Program-made: the position numbers and the translations under genes | Shown: piece by piece, positions 1 to 5,445 of the stretch | Position numbering within the stretch: the stretch's first letter is position 1 | Layout: each line of letters starts with the position of its first letter | The notes under the pieces: model-generated | Told to the model about the DNA's origin: nothing | The model's database searches: none | Seen by the model: the letters and a program-made list of their open reading frames with translations, nothing else | Source: JBJXFY01 sp046155815 | GTDB taxonomy: Bacteria; Verrucomicrobiota; Verrucomicrobiia; Limisphaerales; CAIMTB01 | DNA length: 11,385 nt | Direction of reading: 5' to 3' | NCBI GenBank assembly: GCA_046155815.1 | Contig: JBJXFY010000322.1 | Span: 1 to 11,385, forward strand

Positions 1-398
1 CCATCGCCATCCGAGTGGATCACGCGGAAGGCCTCCGTCTGCGCGGGCAGGCCGAGCGTGTTCAGGCGCAGGTCGAGCGCGGCGTCGCGGAGGTGCGTGA
101 GGCCGTCCTCGCCCACCGGCTCCGGACCGTGGTGGAACATGCGCAGCGGCACGCGGGCCTTCGGGTTGAACAGCCCCTGCCCGAAATGGCGGCCGTCCTT
201 GTCGAAGACATGCACCAGCGCGCCGGGCGGGATGCCGGGCGAAGCCTCCCGGATCATCGCCGGGTAGATGGCGGGCGCGAAGCTGAAGTACTTGAGCTGC
301 ACCCACGGCGCGGGGCGCGCCGCCGGGGCGACGACGGGGCGCTCGGCGAAGGGTCGGGGATCACCGGATTCGGCGGGCGGGGCCGCGGCTGGCTGCAC
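1..398 (-). CDS. RlmI-like class I SAM-dependent rRNA methyltransferase, N-terminal part (3' end outside window)
   Basis: The minus strand stays open from a TAG at 408-410 to the window edge. The 132 visible residues include 'LKYFSFAPAIYPAMI' (about 35-49), then 'PPGALVHVFDKDGRHFGQGLFNPKARVPLRMF' in two pieces typical of the N-terminal PUA-like domain of RlmI-type 23S rRNA (cytosine-C5) methyltransferases, and 'AFRVIHSDGD' (123-132), which in this family opens the catalytic part ('vv.sEgDgLpGl'). The SAM-binding domain lies outside the window. I chose GTG at 396-398, 9 nt after the ytgD stop; the first 30 or so residues are Pro/Ala-rich and low complexity, and no Shine-Dalgarno is visible, so the true start is uncertain. 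The close spacing suggests co-transcription with ytgD. The family call is from motifs; the exact rRNA target is inferred. Confidence 0.75.
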   Translation of the reverse strand, partial: MQPAAAPPAESGDPRPFAERPVVAPAARPAPWVQLKYFSFAPAIYPAMIREASPGIPPGALVHVFDKDGRHFGQGLFNPKARVPLRMFHHGPEPVGEDGLTHLRDAALDLRLNTLGLPAQTEAFRVIHSDGD

Positions 399-407
399 CG
401 GGATTGA

Positions 408-1433
408 CTAGCGCACCGGGCCGGCGGGGTCGAGCGCGGCGGTGTCCGACCACACTTCGCGCGCGGCGCGGAGGCGGGCGCGCCATCGCCGCCAGCCGCT
501 CTCCGGCCCGACCAGCCACGCGAGCAGAAACAGGCCGCAGCCCGCGACGACCATCGCCGCCGCCGTCGAGCAGTCGAGCCACAGCGCGAGGTGCAGGCCG
601 AGCAGCGCGCTCAGCGCCGCCTGCGCCGGCACCAGCAGCAGGATCGCGGGCAGGCGCCGTGTCAGCAGCAGGCCGGTGGCGCCCGGCAGGATCAGCATCG
701 CGATCACGAGGATGGCGCCCACGGCCTCGAAGGCGCTCACCACCACCACGCCCAGCCAGCCCATCAGCGCGTAATGCACCACGCCAGCCGGGATGCCGGC
801 CGCCGTGGCGAGGCCCGGGTCGAAGGAGGTCAGCAGCAGCTCCTTGTAAAACAGCAGCACGAACAGCGTCGTGAGCAGCGCCACGGCGGCCATCAGCGCG
901 ACCGGTTCCGGCGCCAGCTCGCGGCCGCCCAGCCGCACAAAGTCCGCAAACGCGACGAAGCCGATCTCCCCGTACAGCACGCAGTCCGGGTCCAGGTCCA
1001 CGTGGTCGGCGAAGGCCGTGATGAGCACGACCCCGAGCGCGAACAGCGTCGAGAAGGTGATGCCGATGGCGGCGTCCTGCTTGATGCGCGAGCGGCGGTG
1101 GATGAACTCGACCAGCACGGTGGTCACCAGCCCCGCGATCAGCGCGCCGAGAAACATGAGGCCGGGGCTGCGCGCACCGTGGCCCGTGCCGGGGCCGCCG
1201 CCGGCCAGGAGGCTGCCGATCAGAAACGCCCCGGCCAGGCCGGGCAGCACGCTGTGGCTGATCGCGTCGCCCATCAGCGCGAGCCGGCGCAGCACGAGGT
1301 ACACGCCGGCCAGCCCGCAGGCCGTCGTCACGAGGAAGCCCATCAGCAGCACCCAGCCGTTGAGCGCGGCGTCCTGCGCCCACGGCACGAGGAAGACGCG
1401 CTGGAAGTCGAAGGGTGGGATGAGGCTGTTCAT
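408..1433 (-). CDS. ytgD: Metal ABC transporter permease, TroD/MntD/YtgD type
   Basis: Inner-membrane permease of 341 residues for Mn/Fe/Zn uptake, working with ytgA, ytgB and ytgCR. Several hydrophobic segments are visible (about 28-48, 61-75, 93-110, 122-142, 177-196, 223-250, 262-284, 291-309). Family hallmarks are 'RRLALMGDAISHSVLPG' at 49-65, 'DLDPDCVLYGEI' at 146-157 (characteristic of the TroD/MntD/YtgD branch), 'FYKELLLTSFDP' at 195-206 (cytoplasmic coupling region) and 'VGAILVIAMLILPGATG' at 238-254. A Gly/His-containing insert (about 77-90) widens one loop, and the C-terminal tail of about 30 residues is Arg-rich. The ATG at 1431-1433 sits inside one copy of an 11-bp repeat shared with the end of ytgCR; no Shine-Dalgarno precedes it now. 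The metal specificity cannot be read from the permease. Confidence 0.93.
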   Translation of the reverse strand: MNSLIPPFDFQRVFLVPWAQDAALNGWVLLMGFLVTTACGLAGVYLVLRRLALMGDAISHSVLPGLAGAFLIGSLLAGGGPGTGHGARSPGLMFLGALIAGLVTTVLVEFIHRRSRIKQDAAIGITFSTLFALGVVLITAFADHVDLDPDCVLYGEIGFVAFADFVRLGGRELAPEPVALMAAVALLTTLFVLLFYKELLLTSFDPGLATAAGIPAGVVHYALMGWLGVVVVSAFEAVGAILVIAMLILPGATGLLLTRRLPAILLLVPAQAALSALLGLHLALWLDCSTAAAMVVAGCGLFLLAWLVGPESGWRRWRARLRAAREVWSDTAALDPAGPVR

Positions 1434-1651
1434 CGCGGAGGCGCCGGGTTCATTCTACAGAAGGAAACGGAGAGAATGGAGGGGACATGATTGCAGCTTA
1501 ATCCTGCTCTTCACAGCTTAAGCATAGGTTTTGGAGTGAGATCATGAGTAGGATGGAGAGTAAGATTGAGACTTGGTCGGACGCCTCTCTTCCAGGCCTC
1601 GTTCCCGCTGCTGTCTTCTGTGAGCATCCATATGGTCATCGCTGTTCATCG
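1425..1651. mobile_element. Insertion-like spacer of about 205 bp with 11-bp direct repeats
   Basis: GCTGTTCATCG occurs at 1425-1435 (start of ytgD) and again at 1641-1651 (stop of ytgCR). Between them, 1436-1640 holds no credible gene and its middle (about 1450-1580) is visibly less GC-rich than the flanks. Replacing the whole stretch by one repeat copy leaves both proteins unchanged and makes the ytgCR stop TGA overlap the ytgD start ATG (ATGA). This looks like an insertion with target-site duplication. Weak internal inverted matches exist (ACAGAAG at 1457-1463 with CTTCTGT at 1615-1621). No transposase is present. The insertion reading is inference; the repeats are seen directly. Confidence 0.45.
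1534..1569. repeat. Three tandem 12-bp units, GAGTRRGAT core
   Basis: Units at 1534-1545, 1546-1557 and 1558-1569 all begin GAGT, two purines, GAT. The last two agree at 10 of 12 positions. The tract is purine-rich on the plus strand and lies inside the ytgCR/ytgD spacer. A second small repeat, CAGCTTAA, occurs at 1494-1501 and 1514-1521. Function unknown. Confidence 0.55.
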
Positions 1652-3049
1652 TTCATCCCGTTCTTCTGCGGCACGGTAGCCGGCGGGCGGGCGGGCACGG
1701 GTGCCGCCTGCGCCGGCGAGCCTGATTTCCTCCTCGGTCGGGATCGGCCGGCCGTGCGGGTCGCGGTCCGCGTAGGCAAGGCGCTTCTCGAGCTGCCGCA
1801 CCGTCTCCTCGCCGAGGACGTGCTCGATGTTCTCCGCGTCGTCATGGACGTGGTCGGCGGGGATGTGGGCGGCGTGGGTGAGGTAAAGCTCCCAGAGGCG
1901 GTGGTTGCGGACGAGGGCGGCGGCGCGTTGCAACCCGCCCGGCGTGGCCAGGATGAGCTGGCCGTCCTCCGCGACGGTGGCGAGGCCGTGGCGGCGGAGC
2001 TCGCGGGCCTGGCGGGCGGCGTCGTCGAGGGTTTCGCGGCGGCGGCCGGCCAGTTCGCGAAGGGACACGCCCTCGCCGCGGAAGCCGCGGTCCTCCAGGA
2101 CATGATAGAGGGATTTGAGCGTGTTTTCGCGGGCAATGCGCGCCCGGCGGGAGCGGCCGCGCCACGCGCGCGGCACGAGGCCGTGGCGGGGTGCGAACAG
2201 GAACGCGCCGGCGAACACCGTGCTGGCGGCAAGCACCATCAGCGGCCCGGTGGGCAGGCGGTTGCCGAGGAAGGACAGCAGGCAGCCCAGCGCGCCGGCG
2301 GCGACGCCGGTGCCGGCCGCGAGCGCGAGCAGCCGCGGGAAACGGTCCGTCAGCAGATGCGCCGTGGCGGCGGGCGTGATGAGCATGGCGGACACCAGCA
2401 CGACACCGACCGCCTGCAGCGCGCTGACCACCGTGAAGGCGAGCAGCAGCATGACGCCGTGGTGCAGCCAGCGGACGGGCAGGCCGAGCGCCTGCGCGAA
2501 GGCGGGGTCAAAGCTGGTCACGAGCAGTTCCTTGTAGGCGATGGTCACGGCCAGCAGCGCCAGTGCGGCGACGCCGGCCATGAGCCACAGGTCGCCGGCA
2601 CCAAGCGCGGCCGCCTGGCCGAAGAAGAACTTGTCCAGGCCGCTCTTCGCGCCCCCGGGCAGGCGCTGGATCATGGTCACCAGGCAGATGCCGACCGCGA
2701 AGAAGCCGGCGAGGACGAGGCCGAGCGCGGTGTCCTCCTTGAGGCGCGTGGTGCGCTGGATCCAGCCCACCGTCATCGTGCCCAGCAGCCCGGCGGCCGC
2801 GGCGCCGAGGAAGATGGCGACCGGATCCTTGGACTGGTTCCAAAGGAATCCCACCGCGACGCCGGGCAGCACGGCGTGGGACAGGGCGTCGCCCATGAGC
2901 GCCAGGCGCCGGACGACGATGAGGCTGCCCAGCAGCCCGCAGCTCACGCCCAGCAGGACGGCGCCGAGCAGCGCCGCGCGGACGGCGGGGTCGGCGAGGG
3001 AGAGGAAGCGGGTGAGCTGGGCGGGGAGGTCCGGTGCCAGCGTGGCCAT
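1646..3049 (-). CDS. ytgCR: Metal ABC transporter permease fused to DtxR/MntR-type repressor (YtgCR-like)
   Basis: A 467-residue protein from ATG at 3047-3049. Residues 1 to about 290 are a TroC/MntC/YtgC permease: 'RRLALMGDALSHAVLPG' at 47-63, 'FFFGQAAALG' at 141-150, 'AYKELLVTSFDP' at 171-182, 'AVGVVLVSAMLITPAATA' at 213-230. A basic linker (about 289-306, rich in Arg) follows. Residues about 306-372 form a winged helix ('NTLKSLYHVLED', 'VSLRELAGR', 'ARELRRHGLA'), and 373-440 a DtxR dimerisation/metal domain ('RNHRLWELYL', 'DDAENIEH', 'DRDPHGRPIP'). E406, E409 and H410 match the ExxEH ligands of MntR, and H383 its upstream His. Chlamydial YtgCR has this architecture and is known to be cleaved to release YtgR. 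The frame is open to 3124, but the extra residues would be encoded by the adjacent 7-bp repeats, so I prefer 3049. It likely represses the operon from the ytgA upstream dyads. Confidence 0.92.
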   Translation of the reverse strand: MATLAPDLPAQLTRFLSLADPAVRAALLGAVLLGVSCGLLGSLIVVRRLALMGDALSHAVLPGVAVGFLWNQSKDPVAIFLGAAAAGLLGTMTVGWIQRTTRLKEDTALGLVLAGFFAVGICLVTMIQRLPGGAKSGLDKFFFGQAAALGAGDLWLMAGVAALALLAVTIAYKELLVTSFDPAFAQALGLPVRWLHHGVMLLLAFTVVSALQAVGVVLVSAMLITPAATAHLLTDRFPRLLALAAGTGVAAGALGCLLSFLGNRLPTGPLMVLAASTVFAGAFLFAPRHGLVPRAWRGRSRRARIARENTLKSLYHVLEDRGFRGEGVSLRELAGRRRETLDDAARQARELRRHGLATVAEDGQLILATPGGLQRAAALVRNHRLWELYLTHAAHIPADHVHDDAENIEHVLGEETVRQLEKRLAYADRDPHGRPIPTEEEIRLAGAGGTRARPPAGYRAAEERDER

Positions 3050-3060
3050 CAGCCCCAGCA

Positions 3061-3088
3061 GTGAATGGTGAATGGTGAATGGTGAATA
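3061..3088 (+). repeat. Left array: four 7-bp units GTGAATG
   Basis: Three perfect GTGAATG units (3061-3067, 3068-3074, 3075-3081) and a fourth ending in A (3082-3088). It is the inverted counterpart of the array at 3529-3556. It is just upstream of the preferred ytgCR start and downstream of the S23 stop. Confidence 0.85.
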
Positions 3089-3098
3089 GTGGGGCATG

Positions 3099-3506
3099 TC
3101 ACCGTTGGGCGCGGGGCGCGGCATTGGCCGGCAAAGTGCAGAGGCTGTCGGCCTTCAGGATCATGCTGTTCAACATGCCGCCGATGGCCTGGTACTCGGC
3201 GTCCAGCTCGCGCCAGGTCTGTTCGTTGATGTAGCCGGCATCGAGGCAGTCATCGAGCCAGCCCTGGGGTTCCATGCATTCACCCAAGGCGTCGTCGGGC
3301 TTGCTGATGAAGGCCAGCTTGTAACGGCGCCTGGCCCAGGCCTCGGGTATCTGGTTCTTCGTGGACCGCGATGAACGCCGGATCTGGTCCACCAGCGAGT
3401 AGCGTTCCTCCGCCGGAAAGGTTCTGGTCATTTCAAAGATGCGCTTCGCCGCGGCGCGGGCCGCGACATAAACCCTCAGTTCCCGAAATGTGCGTGCAAT
3501 TCCCAT
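3099..3506 (-). CDS. Four-helix bundle protein, S23/IVP family
   Basis: A 135-residue, charged, largely helical protein of the S23 or 23S rRNA intervening-sequence-protein family (four-helix bundle). Family features are 'FRELRVYVAARAAAKRIFEMT' split over 7-27, 'FPAEERYSLVDQIRRSSRS' at 30-48, 'NQIPEAWARRRY' at 51-62 and a closing helix 'LDAEYQAIGGMLNSMI' at 101-116. I start it at ATG 3504-3506 (MGIARTFREL, the usual family start); the longer frame from 3545 adds residues encoded by the right-hand repeat. The biochemical function of free-standing members is not established; relatives bind nucleic acid in retroelements (Avd). It interrupts the order ytgB-ytgCR and has no evident link to metal transport. 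Inverted repeats on both sides suggest it arrived as a cassette. Confidence 0.85.
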   Translation of the reverse strand: MGIARTFRELRVYVAARAAAKRIFEMTRTFPAEERYSLVDQIRRSSRSTKNQIPEAWARRRYKLAFISKPDDALGECMEPQGWLDDCLDAGYINEQTWRELDAEYQAIGGMLNSMILKADSLCTLPANAAPRAQR

Positions 3507-3528
3507 GAACGGCCCCGTCGTTGATGAC

Positions 3529-3556
3529 CATTCACCATCTTCCATCCACCATTCAC
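3529..3556 (-). repeat. Right array: four degenerate 7-bp units, inverted
   Basis: Plus-strand units CATTCAC (3529-3535), CATCTTC, CATCCAC and CATTCAC (3550-3556): the reverse complement of the GTGAATG array at 3061-3088, same number of units and same total length, with two diverged internal units. The ytgB stop codon (3553-3555 on the minus strand) falls in the outermost unit. Confidence 0.75.
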
Positions 3557-4335
3557 AATCCCGCGCCCCGGGCGCGGACCGCCTCCGCCACCTCGCTGAG
3601 GATCGTCAGCCGGCCGCCGTAGGTCTTCTGGAGCAGCTCGTAGGTGAAGACTTCGTCCGTCGGCCCGAAGGCCACGACGCGCATGTTCAGCAGCAGGAGC
3701 AGGTCGAAGTAGTTCCGCGCCGTGGGCAGGTCATGGTGGACAACGAGGATGGTCTTCCCGGTGTCGCGCAGTTCGTGGAGCAGGGTGACGATGGCGGCCT
3801 CCGTCGCGGCGTCCACGCCGGCAAAGGGTTCGTCCATGAAGTAGAGGTCGGCCTCCTGCGCGAGGGCGCGGGCGAGGAAGACGCGCTGCTGCTGGCCGCC
3901 GCTGAGATTGGCGATCTGCCGGCTGGCGTAAGGGAGCATCCCGACCTTGTCGAGACAGGCGCGGGCGATGTCGCGGTCGGCCTTCCCCGGCCGGCGGAAC
4001 AGGCCGATGCGGCCGTAACGGCCCATCAGGACCAGGTCCATGACGTTGACGGGGAAATCCCAGTCCACGGACTCGCGCTGCGGCACGTAGCCCACGCGGC
4101 GGCGGGCGCGGGTGTGCGTCTCGCCAAAGATCTTGATCCACCCGGCGGCCACGGGCAGCACGCCCATGCAGGCCTTGATGAGCGTGCTCTTGCCCGCGCC
4201 GTTCGGGCCGATGATGCCCACGAGCTTCCCCGCCGGAACGGCGAGGTCCAGGCCCCAGAGCACCGGCCGCCGGTCGTAGGCGACGGTGAGGTCGTGAACC
4301 TCCAGCGGCGGGGGCGTGTCGTTGCCGTTCTTCAT
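3553..4335 (-). CDS. ytgB: Metal ABC transporter ATP-binding protein, TroB/MntB/YtgB/ZnuC type
   Basis: A 260-residue ATPase that powers the ytgCR/ytgD channel from the cytoplasmic side. All ABC motifs are intact: Walker A GPNGAGKST at 43-51, Q-loop VPQRE with Q86 followed by the 'VDWDFPV' stretch typical of Mn/Zn/Fe importers (90-96), signature LSGGQ at 144-148, Walker B LYFMDE at 164-169, D-loop around 174, and switch His in VVHHD (200-201). Length is normal for the family. ATG at 4333-4335 begins 9 nt after the stop of the upstream barrel gene, with no clear Shine-Dalgarno, suggesting co-transcription. Its TGA stop lies within the inverted repeat array that borders the S23 gene, so the last residues may have been altered when that cassette arrived. 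Confidence 0.95.
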   Translation of the reverse strand: MKNGNDTPPPLEVHDLTVAYDRRPVLWGLDLAVPAGKLVGIIGPNGAGKSTLIKACMGVLPVAAGWIKIFGETHTRARRRVGYVPQRESVDWDFPVNVMDLVLMGRYGRIGLFRRPGKADRDIARACLDKVGMLPYASRQIANLSGGQQQRVFLARALAQEADLYFMDEPFAGVDAATEAAIVTLLHELRDTGKTILVVHHDLPTARNYFDLLLLLNMRVVAFGPTDEVFTYELLQKTYGGRLTILSEVAEAVRARGAGL

Positions 4336-4344
4336 GGCGGCAAG

Positions 4345-5238
4345 CTAGAAGCGGACCGCGAACCCCGCGAATGCGCCGACATCCGGCGCGGCGCGGGTCA
4401 GCCCCAGCACCACGCCGGCATCCAACTGGATGTCCTCCGTCAGGCCGAAGGTGAAGCCGAGGTCGAAGGTGCCCGCCCACGGGTCGCCCGTGGATTCCAC
4501 GTCGGAGAAGAATTCGACGAACGCGCCCAGCTGGCCGACGAGCGCGCGGCTGACGGTGATCGTGTTGATGAAGCCGGCGTGGGCCTCGTCGCCGTCGTCA
4601 TCGTGGCGCAGGTCGAACTGCGTCATCGCGCCCAGCGTAAAGCCCGCGGGCAGCGCCACGCTGAACGGCACAATCAGGCCGCCCTCGACCGCCCCGTTGC
4701 CGAGCCCGTCCGCGGCGGCGGGCCACTTGGCGTAGGGCATCACCGCGAGCGCGGTCGCGCCGCCGTCGTTGCCCCACAGGTTCCATTTCACGCGCGTGAG
4801 CACGTCGCCGAAGCCGGTCGTGCGCGCGGGCGGCAGGCCGGGTTCGCGTACCGTCTCGCGCAGCCACGGCAGGACGATGACTTGCAGGTCCACGTCGCGG
4901 GTGAGGCCGGCCTTCAGGTTGAGCGGCAGGAAGGCGAAGGCTTCCACGTCGCGTTCGGCGCGCTCGACGTTGTGACGGTCCCAGGCGAAGACCGTCACGT
5001 CGCCCTCGATCTGGAACCACCCGGCATCCACGGTGAAGGCGCTCTCCGTGCGGTCGGGCCGGTCGGTCGAAAGATCGCGGCGCAGCTCCGCCGGCGTGCG
5101 GTGGAAGAGATGGTAGCCGGCCTTGGCGTCGCGGCGGGACTCGTCGGCGTCCGCTGACGTGGCGCCGATGACCCAGGGGGCAATGCAGATGGCCAGGCAG
5201 GCGCGTTGAACCGCTTGCGGGAAGGAGCGTGGCCTCAT
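4345..5238 (-). CDS. Exported outer-membrane beta-barrel protein (putative transporter, MetA-pathway-like)
   Basis: A 297-residue protein with an N-terminal signal peptide (about 1-32, hydrophobic core 'ACLAICIAPWVIGAT') and alternating amphipathic segments typical of an outer-membrane barrel, ending in Phe ('AGFAVRF'). The early motif 'STDRPDRTESAFTVDAGWFQIEGD' (split at 57-80) resembles the small barrel family often annotated as 'transporter' or phenol-degradation MetA-like. The loop 'RHDDDGDEAH' at 211-220 is dense in Asp, Glu and His and could contact metal; that is a guess. It lies inside the metal uptake operon, 9 nt before ytgB, so a role in passing metal across the outer membrane is a reasonable inference. 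The start at 5236-5238 is supported by GAGGAG 5 nt upstream, one of few good ribosome sites in the window. Confidence 0.75.
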   Translation of the reverse strand: MRPRSFPQAVQRACLAICIAPWVIGATSADADESRRDAKAGYHLFHRTPAELRRDLSTDRPDRTESAFTVDAGWFQIEGDVTVFAWDRHNVERAERDVEAFAFLPLNLKAGLTRDVDLQVIVLPWLRETVREPGLPPARTTGFGDVLTRVKWNLWGNDGGATALAVMPYAKWPAAADGLGNGAVEGGLIVPFSVALPAGFTLGAMTQFDLRHDDDGDEAHAGFINTITVSRALVGQLGAFVEFFSDVESTGDPWAGTFDLGFTFGLTEDIQLDAGVVLGLTRAAPDVGAFAGFAVRF

Positions 5239-5243
5239 GTCAT

Positions 5244-5249
5244 CTCCTC
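5244..5249 (-). promoter_or_regulatory. Shine-Dalgarno of the barrel gene
   Basis: GAGGAG on the minus strand, 5 nt before the ATG at 5236-5238. It fixes this start and stands out because neighbouring genes (ytgA, ytgB, ytgD, thrB) show no such motif. Confidence 0.7.
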
Positions 5250-5278
5250 GCCCTGGCCGGCGGCCTGATGTGCGGGCG

Positions 5279-5368
5279 GCAGGGCGGGTCGCCCTGCGCG
5301 TGCCGACGCCGGGATCAAGGCAGGGCGGACGTCCGCCGGCATTGGCGGCGGGCAGAGGACTGCCCGCC
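5279..5368. repeat. Cluster of three perfect hairpins between ytgA and the barrel gene
   Basis: GCAGGGCG/CGCCCTGC with a 3-nt loop (5279-5297); the uninterrupted palindrome GGCGGACGTCCGCC (5324-5337); and GGCGGGCAG/CTGCCCGCC with a 4-nt loop (5347-5368). They fill most of the 207-nt gap 5239-5445, which has no gene. A further 12-bp palindrome lies at 5414-5425, just after the ytgA stop. No T-run follows on the minus strand, so they look more like REP-type repeats or processing/attenuation stems than an intrinsic terminator. Confidence 0.65.
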
Positions 5369-5445
5369 CTTCCTCACGCCTTCGCCGATCATCATGCTGA
5401 ACTGTCCGTACATCCGCGGCCGCGGCCGGTGGGTTCATGGCGGAT

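Larger units (their letters stand above)
3061..3556. mobile_element. Putative S23/IVP cassette bounded by inverted 28-bp repeat arrays
   Basis: A 496-bp unit made of a left array (3061-3088), one S23-family gene and a right array (3529-3556) in opposite orientation. It sits exactly between ytgB and ytgCR: the right array supplies the ytgB stop codon and the left array lies 12 bp upstream of the ytgCR start. S23/IVP genes are known from intervening sequences in 23S rRNA genes, where they lie within a paired stem formed by inverted ends. That this free-standing unit moves is inference; no obvious target-site duplication is seen. Confidence 0.45.

Noticed and set aside
1544..3064. 506-codon open frame on the plus strand opposite ytgCR
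   Set aside because: Low-complexity Ala/Gly/Arg/Glu/His composition expected from the antisense of a GC-rich gene; the minus strand encodes a clear permease-repressor protein.
3061..3088. GTGAATG array as a CRISPR or ordinary microsatellite
   Set aside because: Units are 7 bp with no spacers, so not CRISPR; the inverted match at 3529-3556 makes a plain microsatellite less likely.
3050..3124. Longer ytgCR start at 3124 or 3097
   Set aside because: The added residues would be translated from the repeat array and the end of the S23 gene; the conserved permease begins just after Met at 3049.
3490..5157. 555-codon open frame on the plus strand opposite ytgB and the barrel gene
   Set aside because: No domain-like sequence; the minus strand has intact ABC motifs and a signal-peptide barrel protein.
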